Shown: in pieces, positions 22,501 through 33,823 of the stretch
Position numbering within the stretch: the stretch's first letter is position 1
Layout: each line of letters starts with the position of its first letter
DNA from: Porodaedalea pini
Lineage: Eukaryota; Basidiomycota; Agaricomycetes; Hymenochaetales; Hymenochaetaceae
Direction of reading: 5' to 3'
DNA length: 64,000 nt
Assembly (NCBI GenBank): GCA_002794775.1
Contig: NBAY01000039.1
Location: forward strand, 360,676-424,675
Translations under genes and position numbers: made by a program
The notes under the pieces: model-generated
Databases searched by the model: none
What the model was told of the DNA's origin: nothing
What the model saw: the letters and a program-made list of their open reading frames with translations, nothing else

Positions 22501-25500
22501 TACGGTCCCTATACCTCTAAATAGGGTCCGATTAAGTACTAGAGCAAGGCGTTAATAATCGATAATGGCCCGCCGGGAGTGGCAATGGACGCGTGAGGCT
22601 GAGACTTGTGCCTATGATTGCGCTCCCGATTGCGCCCCCGCCGGTCTGCGCATATGCATGCAACACAGACACAGTCACAGACACATCATACATCACACAC
22701 AGACACATCCACCAGGAACGCCACCTCGACCTCGCGCCTCGAGTGCCGAGATAAAATAGGCGTTAACCTCCTTTCGCTCCGGCGCCATCGATATCATCCA
22801 CGCTGTCCACCATGTCTGTCCCGTCCGTCACCTCCGCTTAGATCGAAGATCGTGGATCGACCATATCATGGCCACCACGTTGCATACATTACTGATTCAA
22901 AATCAGTGCGCCTTTTCAAGTTAAGACATCTATCCGAAAGTGAGGCGGGGCAAAGCATTATTATCATTGCCTGGAATGATTAGAATCCTGTCGCGTGTGC
23001 TGTGCGTCGTATGCCGAGAGCCGTGTGATGTCTGTGAATCACTTGTCCTGAATGACGAGTATTGATAGACCGTCTTCCTGCCAGGGCACTGATTCACTGA
23101 TCCAACTTCAGAGTTTAATCCAGCAGCAGATGGTTGACGCTTGACGCTTGACGCTTGATGCTTGATGCGTGTCTTTGTGCCTCTCTTCGTCACTGAGGTA
23201 GGATGTCGGACGCAAGACGCAGGACGCAGCACAAAGAACTCAAAGCAGTGCCAAACATCTGCTGAAGAACAGAAGAGAAACGAAGGGAGCGACTAATTGA
23301 ACCTGATCCGACTTGAGGCGTCAGGCGTTCTTTATGATTTAAGTCTCCAAGTCTCAAGCCTCGAGTCCCGTAATCTTCGGAACCGAACTCTTAACTCTGG
23401 GTGTGCCCCGGACATATACGGTTGGAAGAGGTGCTTGGAAGCAGGCGAAGAAGCAGGCGTGTAGAAGCAGAGGCATCTTTGGCTTTGTGTACTTCGAAAT
23501 GAAATCGAACTCGAGCTTGGGCTTGAACTTGTGTAAGCAAGGCCGGGCCCGGAGGGAAAGAAAGAGCTGAGAGCTGAGAGCTGAGAGAAGGGGAGGGAGG
23601 GTCCGCTTCTACAGTATTTACTTCCATTCCGTTCGTTCCGACGCGAAAGACGATAACACGCGTAGATGCACAGATATACATGACACCTCCCGAACTGTAT
23701 CAGTCCGTTGTATTGACATTCAATTTCAGAGCCAGAGCCAGAGCCAGAACCAGACGGTGACGACGACGACGGTGCTAAGCGAACGACGCCCACGGAAACA
23801 CGAAGCGATCACCCCCACCCCTCTCCTCCTTTCCCTTCTTCCCAGCCTTACTCTTCTTTGGATGGGTCAAGTCAGGTCAAGTCAGGTCAGGTTTGGCGTT
23901 GACGTTTGACATTCGATGTTCGACGGTTTATGACAGTGATAGTGATAGTGATAATGATTGAAGTTGACGTAGGGATGTACGGTTTTCAACCGACAGATAG
24001 TATATCCGAGTTTTTGAAGTTTGCCTGCGATCTAAAAATCGAAGTTTAGTTTTGCCTTGAACCTTTGCGTCCTGATTGCGAATGGATCGTGGAATCGCGC
24101 AGGAAGGCAAGAGAGGGGAATGGGAACGGTAATAGTAATGGGAAGGAGAAGGAAGGAATGGGAATGGGAAAGGAAGGGGCGATGGTGGGTTGATGAGTTG
24201 ATGGGTCTATGGAATCGGTGGGTCGGTGGGTCATGATCTGCGCGAAGGCCACAGCTGGGACTCGGACTCAGATTCGGACGGGTGCAATTGACAGTGAACG
24301 ATGAACAGGAAGTGGGCGGAATAGGCTTTATGAAGAAGAAGACAGAAGAGCGTACTTGTCCAAAGACGTATTCATTCCAGAAGTTTGCGTTTCCGTTCAC
24401 GAAGTAAGGATCCCAGGACAGGACAGGACCGCGGCAGAAGAGAGAAGTTCAAGAGACAGGTAGAGAAAGAGAGACATTCAGGTACCGGCACGACCGCAAT
24501 TGCGACTCCATGGCCCACGCAGCAGGGGATGAGGTTATGGGCACTAGAGTGGGAAACATACGTGCTTGCGTGTGCGCTTCCATTCATCTACTACGTATTA
24601 GTGAGCAATACCGATCGACTAACCGAAGAGCGATTGAGAGGGTGCCTATGCTTTTGAGTTTGAGTTCGAGCGTTACGGGGCACGACTGAGTGACTGACTC
24701 GGAGGAGGCGGAAGAAAGTTGTCGAGACTCGAGGTGTGGCACGACGGCGTTAGGAGGCGCCGTGCATGCAAGTGTGAGTAAGCTATGAGTAGACATGTGT
24801 ATAGAAGGCTCATGAACGCGGCGGTGCGGAGAGGAACGAATATGAATCAGCGAGTAGGATGAGGAAGGAGGTAGCCTTTCCGCGAGGGGAGACTTGCGTA
24901 TTAGCGGTTGGCCAAGCAGCGGATTCGCAATTAGTTTGAGTGAATGGGTCTTGGGCGGGTGCGCCTGATTGTTCTGGAGTTGCGAGTGCCAATGGGGGAG
25001 GTCGTCGAGAGGAAATGGCAAGAGCGTTGGTTTGTGGACGTTGAACGGTAAGAGGACCGAGCGAGTCGTGTGCGGCGCTTTGCAGTGCCCACTAGAACCT
25101 ACTGTCCGTCTCCGCTCGGCGTCGGGGTCGCCCACTCGCCCGTTTTTCCCTGTGAGTCGTCGTCGACATCGAGTCGGGGCGGGGGCGGTGCTCGGCCTCG
25201 GGAGCAACGCATCGCATGCAGCATCACGCCTCACGATGCTGTCACGTCACCCACCCCTGAGCGAATCGGGTGTGGTGGCCGTCGTGGACCAAGCCCCCGG
25301 GACGAGCTCGGTGCCACGCGGCCAGAGATCACGCTCAGGGTCCCCGGATCTAGATCTGCGATTTCTTTATTTGGCTCGTGTTTGAGGGGTGCGTGGGAAA
25401 GCAGTACTTGATGAATTGAGTGGTTATGTAATACGGCGAGTGTATGAGAGACGACGAGGGATCTTTATAACTCACTCTGTCTGTGCGATACCCGCCATCC

Positions 25501-25626
25501 GTCTCCCGTCGACCGACTCTTTCTGTCTCCGACTACTTTCCGCGCGTCGTCAACGACAGCGACTAGACACTACCCCCTATATAGGACAGGCGTGCCCCGC
25601 TCGTCGACGCATACACACGCATACCG
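19538..25626. other. 6-kb gene-poor region upstream of the SFP1-type gene
   Basis: No exon structure could be supported on either strand. Long frames here (for example minus 24584-25234, 216 codons) lack domains and coincide with GC-rich or low-complexity sequence. It carries CGGACTC hexamer repeats (about 21919-21950), CTT/GAC repeats (GACGCTT, about 23137-23165), GAA/GGA-rich tracts near 24110-24190 and a CATCGTCATCG-type tract near 22465-22500. The part next to 25626 probably includes a long promoter and 5' leader. Confidence 0.45.
21919..21950. repeat. CGGACT hexamer tandem repeat
   Basis: Five near-perfect ACTCGG units in a row. The same unit recurs at 30491-30518, 31680-31700 and 33448-33465, all in gene-poor DNA. 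Confidence 0.85.
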
Positions 25627-28600
25627 ATGGCCGCGACCTCGCAGCCCATCTCCATCGTCCACAACCAGCGCTCCGGCGGTCCCCCTCGCACAACACGCAC
25701 GCCCTCTCTCCCACTCTCTCACACCTCAACGCCCACCATACCGCCCCGCACCTCTCCCCGCACCACAGCAGCCAGTCGTCCCTCCTTGCCCAGCACGCGC
25801 ACCTCGCGAACCCGCGCTGGGCGGGCACCTCCCCGCGCAGCGCAGAGAGCAGCACCAGCTGGGCAATACACCCCGGTCCGCTCTTCGTCTCTGCAGGCTC
25901 CCTTGGCTCGACGTCGGGCAGCTTTGGCGCCGCGAGCGCGAGCGGGAGCGTTGGGAGCATGCGCAGCAGATTGTACCCCGGCTGCTCCCCAGGTGTGCCA
26001 TTGCTCAATCCGCTTGAGTGAGTCGAGTCTCGAATTTCGAGTTCATTTTGATGTTTTGGTGAGAGATGAATCACTGACTGGTGGTTGTGCAATTGTAGAC
26101 CAGACTTCAAGTACCGCGGCGTCGCCGGCTCGATCGAGAGCGACCATGGCTCTCTCATCAATCCGCACATGTCTGAGCGCGAGGTCGAGCAGGTCAGTCC
26201 TCCCTCTTTCCAATACAATCCCAATCTATTAACACATTTATTTCTTCAGTTCCGGAACTTTACCTGCTGCGGCCTCCCGCTGACCGACCTGCATGCGCTC
26301 GTCGAGCACTTCGAGGCGCACCACGTCTTCGTCGACTCGCTCCATCCCCTGTCGGCGTTCCCCCCGCACCCTTCCTCGTTGCAGGTCGCATCTGGATCGG
26401 GTCTCCTACCAAATCCGAATGGCAACGTGGTCCCGGCAAGGAGTACGGACTCTTCGCTCGCAGGCGCGCTTGGTCCTTCTTCCTCTCCTGCGCCAAACAA
26501 TATCACGGATACGAACGGCAACGCAAATGCCGCCGTCGCGCCTCCACCGTCGGCATTTGATCCGGACGACATGGACCTCGACATGGAGATGGAGATGGAG
26601 CTCGAGCCTGAACTCGACGTACCAGCGACGTCCCCCGCGCCATCTAACAACTCTTCCGCCTCGTCTCCGAACTCCAACTCCAACTCCAACTCATCGACGC
26701 GCTCGAGTCCCCTTGGTGGTGGAGCAGGCCCGCTGCCGCTCACACAGCCGCAGCGATTCGCGAACGCTAACTCAACAGGGGCGAACAGGACAACGAACGG
26801 AACGCGCAGCAGTGTGAGCAGCCCGCCGGACACGCCGCTGCTCACAACGCCCGTCTCGCCGTTCGCAACCGCGCCTGCGTCCGCCACCACTTTCCCGTGG
26901 GCTGCGCAGGCGCACGATGGGCTTATGACGCCTATTGGCCCTTCGTCATCTCAAACTCAATCCCAGACTCTTCACTCTGGTCAAGGACAAAGTCAATCTG
27001 GACAAGGACAAGGACAAGCACCAGCAGGCCCATCAGCGTTCGACAGCGTGCACCTCCCGCCGAAGCATAGCCATGGCGGGATGTTCGCGCACCCGTACGC
27101 GGGCGCATCGTCTGCACGGCGCCACGCGGCGCATCCAATGTCGCCGCTGAGCAGTGCGTCATCTGTGTCGAGTGCATCGGGAACGACGTCGCCTTCGTCT
27201 GTATCTGCTTCTGCTTGTGCTTCCGGGTTTGGCTACCCATCGAGCCTGTCTAACGCACTCGCCAACGGGCACGCGGGAGGATTTCCTGGCGGGACACACG
27301 GGCACGGGCTGCACCACACGCAGTCCCTCTATGCCCTGCGGCTCGCGCGGTACGCAGCCGCCGAGCGTGAGCGGGAGAGAGAGGAGGCGCAGCTCATCGC
27401 ACGCGCGCTGAATGGATATGCGGGGTATGAGGACTATTCACGCGGGTTTCCGGGGACGGGGGATGTCACTGGGGAGGGCGTTGGGATTGCGGGAGGGGTA
27501 GAAGGAGTTGGAGTTGGTATTGGTGGTGATATGGGAGGAATGGGGGGAGCAGGAGGGTAGGGAGGATGAATGTCGGTCCGACGGAGAGCGCGATTCACCC
27601 TGGTCTACTGTTCGGGAATACGAATGGGAGCGGAGCGATGAATGGTGTGGCGAATGGACATGTGAAGACCGAGCCATCCTCGAGTACGGGCGTAAGCGCG
27701 CGCACGACGCCCGCGCCCTCGCGCTCCGGCTCTCCTTCCTCTTCCGCTCTCGCCTCTGCCTCTACCCCCACTACCTCTTCCACTCCCTCCACCTCCACCT
27801 CCACCGCCCCCGTGCGCAAAGCCCCAACAGCCTCGACGACGCTCTCGCGCCCGTCATCCTCGCTGCTGCTCTCCAAGCCGTTCAAGTGCCCGACGCCGGG
27901 GTGCACGAAGTCGTACAAGCAAGCGAACGGGCTCAAGTACCACGTCACGCACGGGCAGTGCTCATTCACGCCGCCGCCCGAGCTCTCCTCCATATCTGAG
28001 CTCGGGCTCTCCATCGGTCTGAACTTGAAGATCGGGCCGATGGGGATCGAGGGGCTGGAGGGCATGTCGGAGCGGGATAGGAGGGAGGCGGAGCGCGAGG
28101 CGGAGAGGCGCCTCAGACCGTTTTGCTGCCAGGTGAAGCCGTGTCAGAGAAGGTATAAGAATATGAACGGGTTGCGGTATCATTATCAGCATTCGGGTGA
28201 GCATGGGGCGCAGGGACTGAGGATGCTGGCGAGTGGGCGGCATGATGCGACACGGAGCCAGAGCGTGGAGGAGGATGAGCGGGAGGGGAGTGAGGGGGAG
28301 AGGGAAAGGGAAGGGAAGGAGGGACAGACGAGTAGTGCGCCGTCGACGCCGGGTCCGCGCGCTTCCCAGAATGCGAACTCGAACTCGAATAGTCTGTTCA
28401 CGACGCAGGCCTTTGCGTTCCAGCAGCAACAAACTCTGCACCAGCGCTCACTCTCCAACTCATCCCAGCCGCTCTCGCCGCTTTCTCAGCACTTCCCTTC
28501 CTCTACCGCCGCCGCCGCCTCCTCTTCTTCCTCCCAGTTCTCTTCCCCCTCGATGCAGGTCTCGTGTCCGGGGCAAGGTCAAGTACAAGGGTCGAACGGC

Positions 28601-28819
28601 ATCAACGGCGTCAAGGGAGGACACGCAGGACACGCGGGTCAGTACGCCTTCGCGGTGCAGAGCCAGCCGGCGAGCGCGTACGCGAGTCCGTGGGGGAGCC
28701 GCGCGGGGTCGCCGACTTCCTCGGGCGGTTCGGGTGTGAATGGCGTGCAGGTGCAGCCGCAGTGGGGGAGCCAAGGAACGGGGCAGGGGCAGGGGCAGGA
28801 TGCGATGATGGCACCTTGA
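25627..28819 (+). CDS. SFP1: SFP1-type C2H2 zinc-finger transcription factor
   Basis: Exons: first exon ending at 26017, then 26099-26192, 26250-27516 and 27561-28819. Conserved parts are PDFKYRGVAGSIESDHGSLI, FRNFTCCGLPLTDLHALVEH (an N-terminal finger-like C2H2), and two C-terminal fingers, KPFKCPTPGCTKSYKQANGL...H-x3-H and RPFCCQVKPCQRRYKNMNGL...H-x3-H. The last is the Sfp1 hallmark. Long Ser/Gly/Gln-rich linkers lie between. In yeast Sfp1 activates ribosomal-protein and ribosome-biogenesis genes. Two points are odd. The only good ATG (25627, MAATSQPISIVHNQR) is in a different frame from the rest of exon 1 (SQSSLLAQHAHLANPRW...), with no canonical intron between. The join at 27516/27561 needs a 44-nt intron (gtattg...ggtag). 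The length is about 940 aa if the first exon is repaired. Confidence 0.75.
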
Positions 28820-29204
28820 GCCGATCTTTCTTTTCTTTTCGTCATCGTCATCGTTTACGAGCGAGCGGATGGCCTTTTACTCTCCTTCGCCTTCTACGAA
28901 TCGAATGAACGAGCTTGTGGTATAGTGCAGAGACCGCGCAGGACGACGGTCTCCGCGCCCTTTTCTTCCCTTCCCCTCCCCTCCTCGACCACTAGAACAA
29001 GAAGCCGCAACGAGGCGAGAAAAAGTATCCGAATGGGATAACAAAAGAAAAAGGGTCGGGGTCGGGTAAAGAAGCTATAAAAGTAATATATGTATGTTTC
29101 TTCATGTTTCGTTTAATAGCGGCTCCTCGCTTTCCCCTCCTTTTTCTCTTCAGCTCATCTTGTCACTCCTCTTTGTTTTCTTCTTACGCCTCTACTTTCC
29201 TCGC

Positions 29205-29227
29205 CTTGTCTTGTCTTGTCTTGTCTT
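29205..29227. repeat. TTGTC pentamer repeat
   Basis: Four to five tandem CTTGT units within a pyrimidine-rich 3' flank. Confidence 0.85.
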
Positions 29228-30015
29228 TTCCTGTTTGTTTGCTTTCTCACCTTTCTTTCTTTCTTTTGCCCTCTCCCCCCCTTCTCTCTTCCACTCCTGA
29301 CCTCCTCGCCTCGTTATAATGTTCCTGTCTCTCGTCCTTCATCGTTACTTACCACTAACCACTCATCTCGTCATTCCTGATTTCTCCCGACTCCCTGTCT
29401 CCTGTCTCCTGTTTTCTGTTTCCTGTACACACCCTGCCTCTGTTTCTACCACCACTAATCCCTCCCTCCCCCTCCCTCTCTCACACAAGCGGGGGAACGA
29501 AAGTAATATACATACATACATACATCCCATCCTCCGAGTCTAACCGTGCATACACATACTTATCTTATCCTATATTACCGTGGTCGTGCCTATAGATCTT
29601 AGTTCTGACTCTGACTCTGATTGTCCATATGTTATGTTGTTGTTTAGTGGATCAGTGTGGGGGTGAAAGGGGAGTTTTACAACCTGCCCCTCATATTTCT
29701 TTCCTAATACTAGTGCGTTTGTTTGTGATGTAGAAATTAGAATGGTAACGCCGGATGTGTTTTGGATCTAGACTTCCTTTGAATGAGGTGTGCGTCCGAA
29801 AATTGGATAAAGATATAAAAGAAAGAAAGAAAGAGGAGAAGAAACGGAAACTAAACGAGCTCAGACGGAAGGGGACCTGAACTTAGAACTTAGAGGACTC
29901 CGGAGTAGACATGCGACTCGGATGACTCACTGCATTTGCTGGGGATACTTAGTCTGACTCTGACCTACACTCGTACATTACAGTATAGTACAACAAAAAC
30001 GGACATAAGTACTAG

Positions 30016-30018
<3 letters not shown>

Positions 30019-30046
<28 letters not shown>
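30019..30046. repeat. (TC)n microsatellite
   Basis: Fourteen uninterrupted TC dinucleotides shortly after the peroxiredoxin stop codon (minus strand). Confidence 0.9.
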
Positions 30047-30047
<1 letters not shown>

Positions 30048-30129
30048 GAGCATACATTCCCAACTCCCAGATCCCAGATCCCGGATCGCAAAGCATACAT
30101 TTCAGCCCCCTCGCCTCGGAGCCCAGAGC

Positions 30130-31123
30130 TCAGAGCTGCGCAAGGATGACGTCCGCCTCGGTGACGGTGACCTCGGGCGGCGCCTGCTCGACCGCGAGGT
30201 GTGTCACTTTACCCGAATCGGCGACTAGCACGAAGCGCTGTTGTTTTCCGTTATTATATATATATGGGTGTGTGGGTGTGTGTTCCAATAAGCAGGGAAA
30301 TGAGAAAGAAATGAGAAGGAAATGGAAGAGGGACAGGAGAGGGACAGGAGAGGGACGGGAGGAGAAGCCGCACCTTGGAGCGCGGCCCGCCGAGCAGGGG
30401 GCTCGCGTCGAAGAGCATGCCGAGCGCGGAAGTGAATTCGCCCTTGTCGTCCGCGATGAAGTGGACCGCTGCGTAGGGGTGAGCAGGCATCCGAGTCCGA
30501 GTCCGAGTCCGAGTCCGTCAATATTAACGCAAAAGTTAAGACAAAAGTCAAGGGAATGAGAATTGAGAATTGAGATGCGCACAGGTGTCTTTCCCCCCTG
30601 TCAGTTTCTCCTTCCAGGCCCTAATCGTAATTTAATGTGTTCATCATGCATTCCGAAGTGGGAGTTGGGGGGGGGGGGGGGTTGTTGTTGAAAGAGAGAG
30701 GAAAAGAAACGCACTGGACGACGAAGGCGTCGTTGACGGCGACGACGTAGATGGCTGTGACGCCCCTGGCGGCGAACTGCTCCGCCTTTGCGATGTATCC
30801 CGGCACCTGGCTGCTGCACGGCGGGGTGAACGCGCCGGGCACGCCAACCTACGTCCGCGTCCCGATCACTCTCTCAGCACCCAGCACAAAACAAAATGAA
30901 GAAAGGGAAAGGAACGACGCACGACGACGACGCGTCCGCTCTTCAGCCGCCCGCCGAGGTCGACCGGCTCCTCCGCGTTCGCGCTCGCCTTCACCTTCTT
31001 GCCCGCGGTCGTCTCGGGCAGGGAGGCGCCGACGGCGATTTGGGAGGCGGAGAGGAGCGAGGCGGCGGCTGCGTGGGCGGCGCCCGCGGTCGAGGTGAGA
31101 GTTGAGGTGAGGATGGAGGCCAT
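30130..31123 (-). CDS. peroxiredoxin (Prx5/Ahp1-like, AFTPPC type)
   Basis: Five exons on the minus strand: 31123-30923, 30848-30715, 30620-30583, 30468-30374, 30237-30130; 191 aa, phases match. It reduces hydroperoxides using a peroxidatic Cys. The active-site block is VGVPGAFTPPC (Cys78) with SSQVPGYI after it; downstream come IYVVAVNDAFVVQAWKEKL, VHFIADDKGEFTSALGM and the end VTEADVILAQL. The first ~45 residues are Ala/Ser/Thr-rich, longer than in Ahp1, and could be a mitochondrial targeting leader. Cys78 is the only cysteine in the model, so it would act as a 1-Cys enzyme needing an external reductant. Intron 2 contains a run of 15 G (plus strand 30667-30681), and intron 3 a GAGTCC repeat. 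The gene sits alone in gene-poor DNA. Confidence 0.93.
30491..30518. repeat. CGAGTC hexamer repeat inside a peroxiredoxin intron
   Basis: Four to five tandem CCGAGT units in the intron between exons 3 and 4, the same unit as at 21919-21950 in reverse complement. Confidence 0.85.
30667..30681. repeat. poly-G run inside a peroxiredoxin intron
   Basis: Fifteen consecutive G on the plus strand (poly-C in the transcript) in the intron after exon 2. Confidence 0.95.
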
Positions 31124-31945
31124 GGTTATTTTATTTTATTTTATTGCGGTGTTGCGGGTGGGCGGTGCGCTTGAGTGTGTGGTGGTATGAGAGTAAGACA
31201 GAGTGGACGCAGGAGAGATTGAGAACGGGTGTGACGTCATTACTTCTATCATCTACGTACGTAGCTCATACCTCATGGCAACATGCCTCCCTCTCTCCCA
31301 ATCCACTTCCAAAATCCTCATAAGATACTCGAGATTCGAATGCCATCAACATCAATATTTATTTCCCAAATTTTGCATGGCGCCGATCATGACAATCTCG
31401 GGTCGATCGAGGGGACAGCCACAATGGGCACACAAATGTAGAATAAAAATACAAAATGGAAATTAGACATTGAGAGGGCGTCGGTGGCAGCTCAACGCCG
31501 ACGTGGTGCTGACGAACATCAATAGGTGGCGTGATGCTCGAGTCCGGCGAACAGTTAGTTATGTCACAAGACGATCGAGTCGTCACGGAGGCATTCTGGA
31601 GTGTTTCACAACCACATGACGCATTCATTCTCTATGTTTATCTACTCCTTACGCGGTGTATGCTGCGCCGACGAGGCTCCGAATCCGAATCCGAGTCCCG
31701 GGGGAGAACAATAGCAGTGGCGAGCAGACCGTGGCTGAATGATGCATGATTCTATGAAGAGGCTGTGGGTGCATGAAAGACAGTAAGTAAGTACTAATGA
31801 AAGTTAAGATTGGGGCTGAGATTAGAATATTAATTATGATTCAGACGGAGCGCCGCGGCCGTCGGTCCTCCACCACTGCACCGGACGGAGAGGCCTTCGC
31901 GCCGATGATGGTGGATGCTTACGCTCATGCTCGCACAGACGCCGA

Positions 31946-31974
31946 CCCATCCATCCATCCATCCATCCATCCAT
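31946..31974. repeat. CCAT tetranucleotide repeat
   Basis: Seven tandem CCAT units. Confidence 0.9.
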
Positions 31975-33795
31975 CTATTCTATTCTACTCTACTCTCTCC
32001 CATTCGACCTGTCCGTGTATGTACGGTGCGGTGCGGTGCAGTGCAATGGCTCAGCATGCATGTGCGAATCGCTCCGGGCCAATCGTGTACCGCACACCGT
32101 GGCATCATGCATCTCGAGTCTGCACTACCCCGCGCACCATATATCACGCTCATGATAGATGATAGGTATAGATAGTATGCGGCACATGCGTAGGCCGCCG
32201 CTGTCGCTGCCTCAGCACTAGCCCGAATCCACAAAGTCCGAGTCAAACTCATCAAGGCTCCCGGCCGGCCTGCTCGTTGTTCGTTGCTCATTGCCCATTG
32301 CACCGTGACAGTGTACGCAATCCGAGTTGCCCCGACCCCGCGGCTGGCAGGTGGCCGTGCTGGCACTCGCAGAGTCGCACTCGAACGGGCCCCCGGAGGT
32401 GAGGCGCACTTAAAGCTTCATATTAATGTCAATAGTGCCAGTATGTGCTCGTCCTGTGTCTCGTGTCTCATCCGAGTAAAAGAAGTCGGAAGATCGCGGA
32501 TTGGGCCTCCGAGTCCGATGTGCCATGCATGGCCAGTGGATACATACGGCAGGTGATATTGAGTCAGTGACTCCTACTTCAGATTGATTTACGTTCGACT
32601 CGGTCTCGGTCTCAGAAGCCGTGGCACTATGTAGTACTGGCTGGGCGCATTACAATTTACAATTTACAGTTCACAGTAGGCCGCCCCCGCCCAACAACAA
32701 AACCGAGTTCAAGTTACAGATACAGGTTGCACGAAAGTACTACTAATATTGCTATATACATGTACTTACGCGGTGAATAAGTCAAATAAGGGACTCAGAG
32801 TCAGAAGACTCAGTACGTCCCGGGCGACTCGGGAAGAGTCACGGTATGGTTAGTCTGAGGTATAGCTTTTGCTCTACATACGAGCTACATATGCATATTA
32901 TACCGTATACCGTAAGCCTGAGTAATTCTGCCGCACAGCAGTACTATGATGACGGGATGACGGAAAACCATCTAGATCTCTAGTTCTCTGGTTTCGGTTC
33001 TGTAATTATTTACAGTACTAGTACCGCGTCTAGCGTCCGCGGATTTGCACCTCAACCAAGCTGAGGCTTGGACTACATTAACATCGACCCACGTATAGCG
33101 AAGGCAAAAGCAGGGGAAAGAAGAAGGCCGTCCGGGGGAGGGGTGGGGGCGTAGCAAGTAACGTCATTATTATATTATGTTAATGTTATATCGCATTAAT
33201 ATTGCATACGCTAGAGAAGAAGAAGAAGAAGGAAAAAAAAGAGAAAGGCGTTGTTCATGTTGGGTTTAGTAGTGAGTCCCTTTTTTTCGTAAGTCTCTTT
33301 GGAAATGAAATGAAAATGAAAATGGAGATGAAGATGAAAACGGAGGGAGGCCGGAGGACGGAGGCGGGATGCATGTATGCCTGAGCTTTCGTCGGCATGG
33401 GACGTTGGGGCGTTGGGAGGTAATTAATATTATTGTAGCTTGAGGGACTCCGAGTCCGAGTCCGAGGGCCGGTTGACGGCCATTCGTGAGAACCTCGGGA
33501 CCCGGAACTCAGAACTCGGATTGTGAAACAGCACTACATACATGCAGTACTAGTACGGGCGATGAGATTCCTGCAAAGCTCCGGACACTGTGAGCGAGCG
33601 AGCCAAATATTAATGCGTCGATACGCGTTACTAATACTCATACTATTGACTTGTGTCCTGAGCCCTGTATCCCCCAAGCCTGAACCCGAATATTAATCTG
33701 AGTTTGAGTTTTGAGCTTCAGACGATCATGAAACGAAAATGAGAAACGAGAAACGAGAAACGAAAACGACGACGACGAGCAACTCGGTTGACCCA

Positions 33796-33823
33796 CCCTC
33801 GCCCTCGCCCTCGCCCTCGCCCT
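33796..33823. repeat. CCCTCG hexamer repeat
   Basis: About five CCTCGC units, followed directly by CCCCAG repeats to about 33855. Confidence 0.85.

Larger units (their letters stand above)
28820..30129. other. intergenic, 3' flanks of SFP1-type and peroxiredoxin genes
   Basis: The two genes converge here. Pyrimidine-rich tracts, TTGTC pentamers at 29205-29227, ACAT repeats near 29510 and a (TC)n run at 30019-30046. No gene supported. Confidence 0.5.

Noticed and set aside
24584..25234. 216-codon minus-strand frame
   Set aside because: Low-complexity, no domain, no homologous-looking stretch; chance frame in GC-rich DNA upstream of the SFP1-type gene.
25577..26224. 215-codon minus-strand frame opposite SFP1 exon 1
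   Set aside because: Shadow of the GC-rich coding exon on the other strand; it crosses a supported intron.
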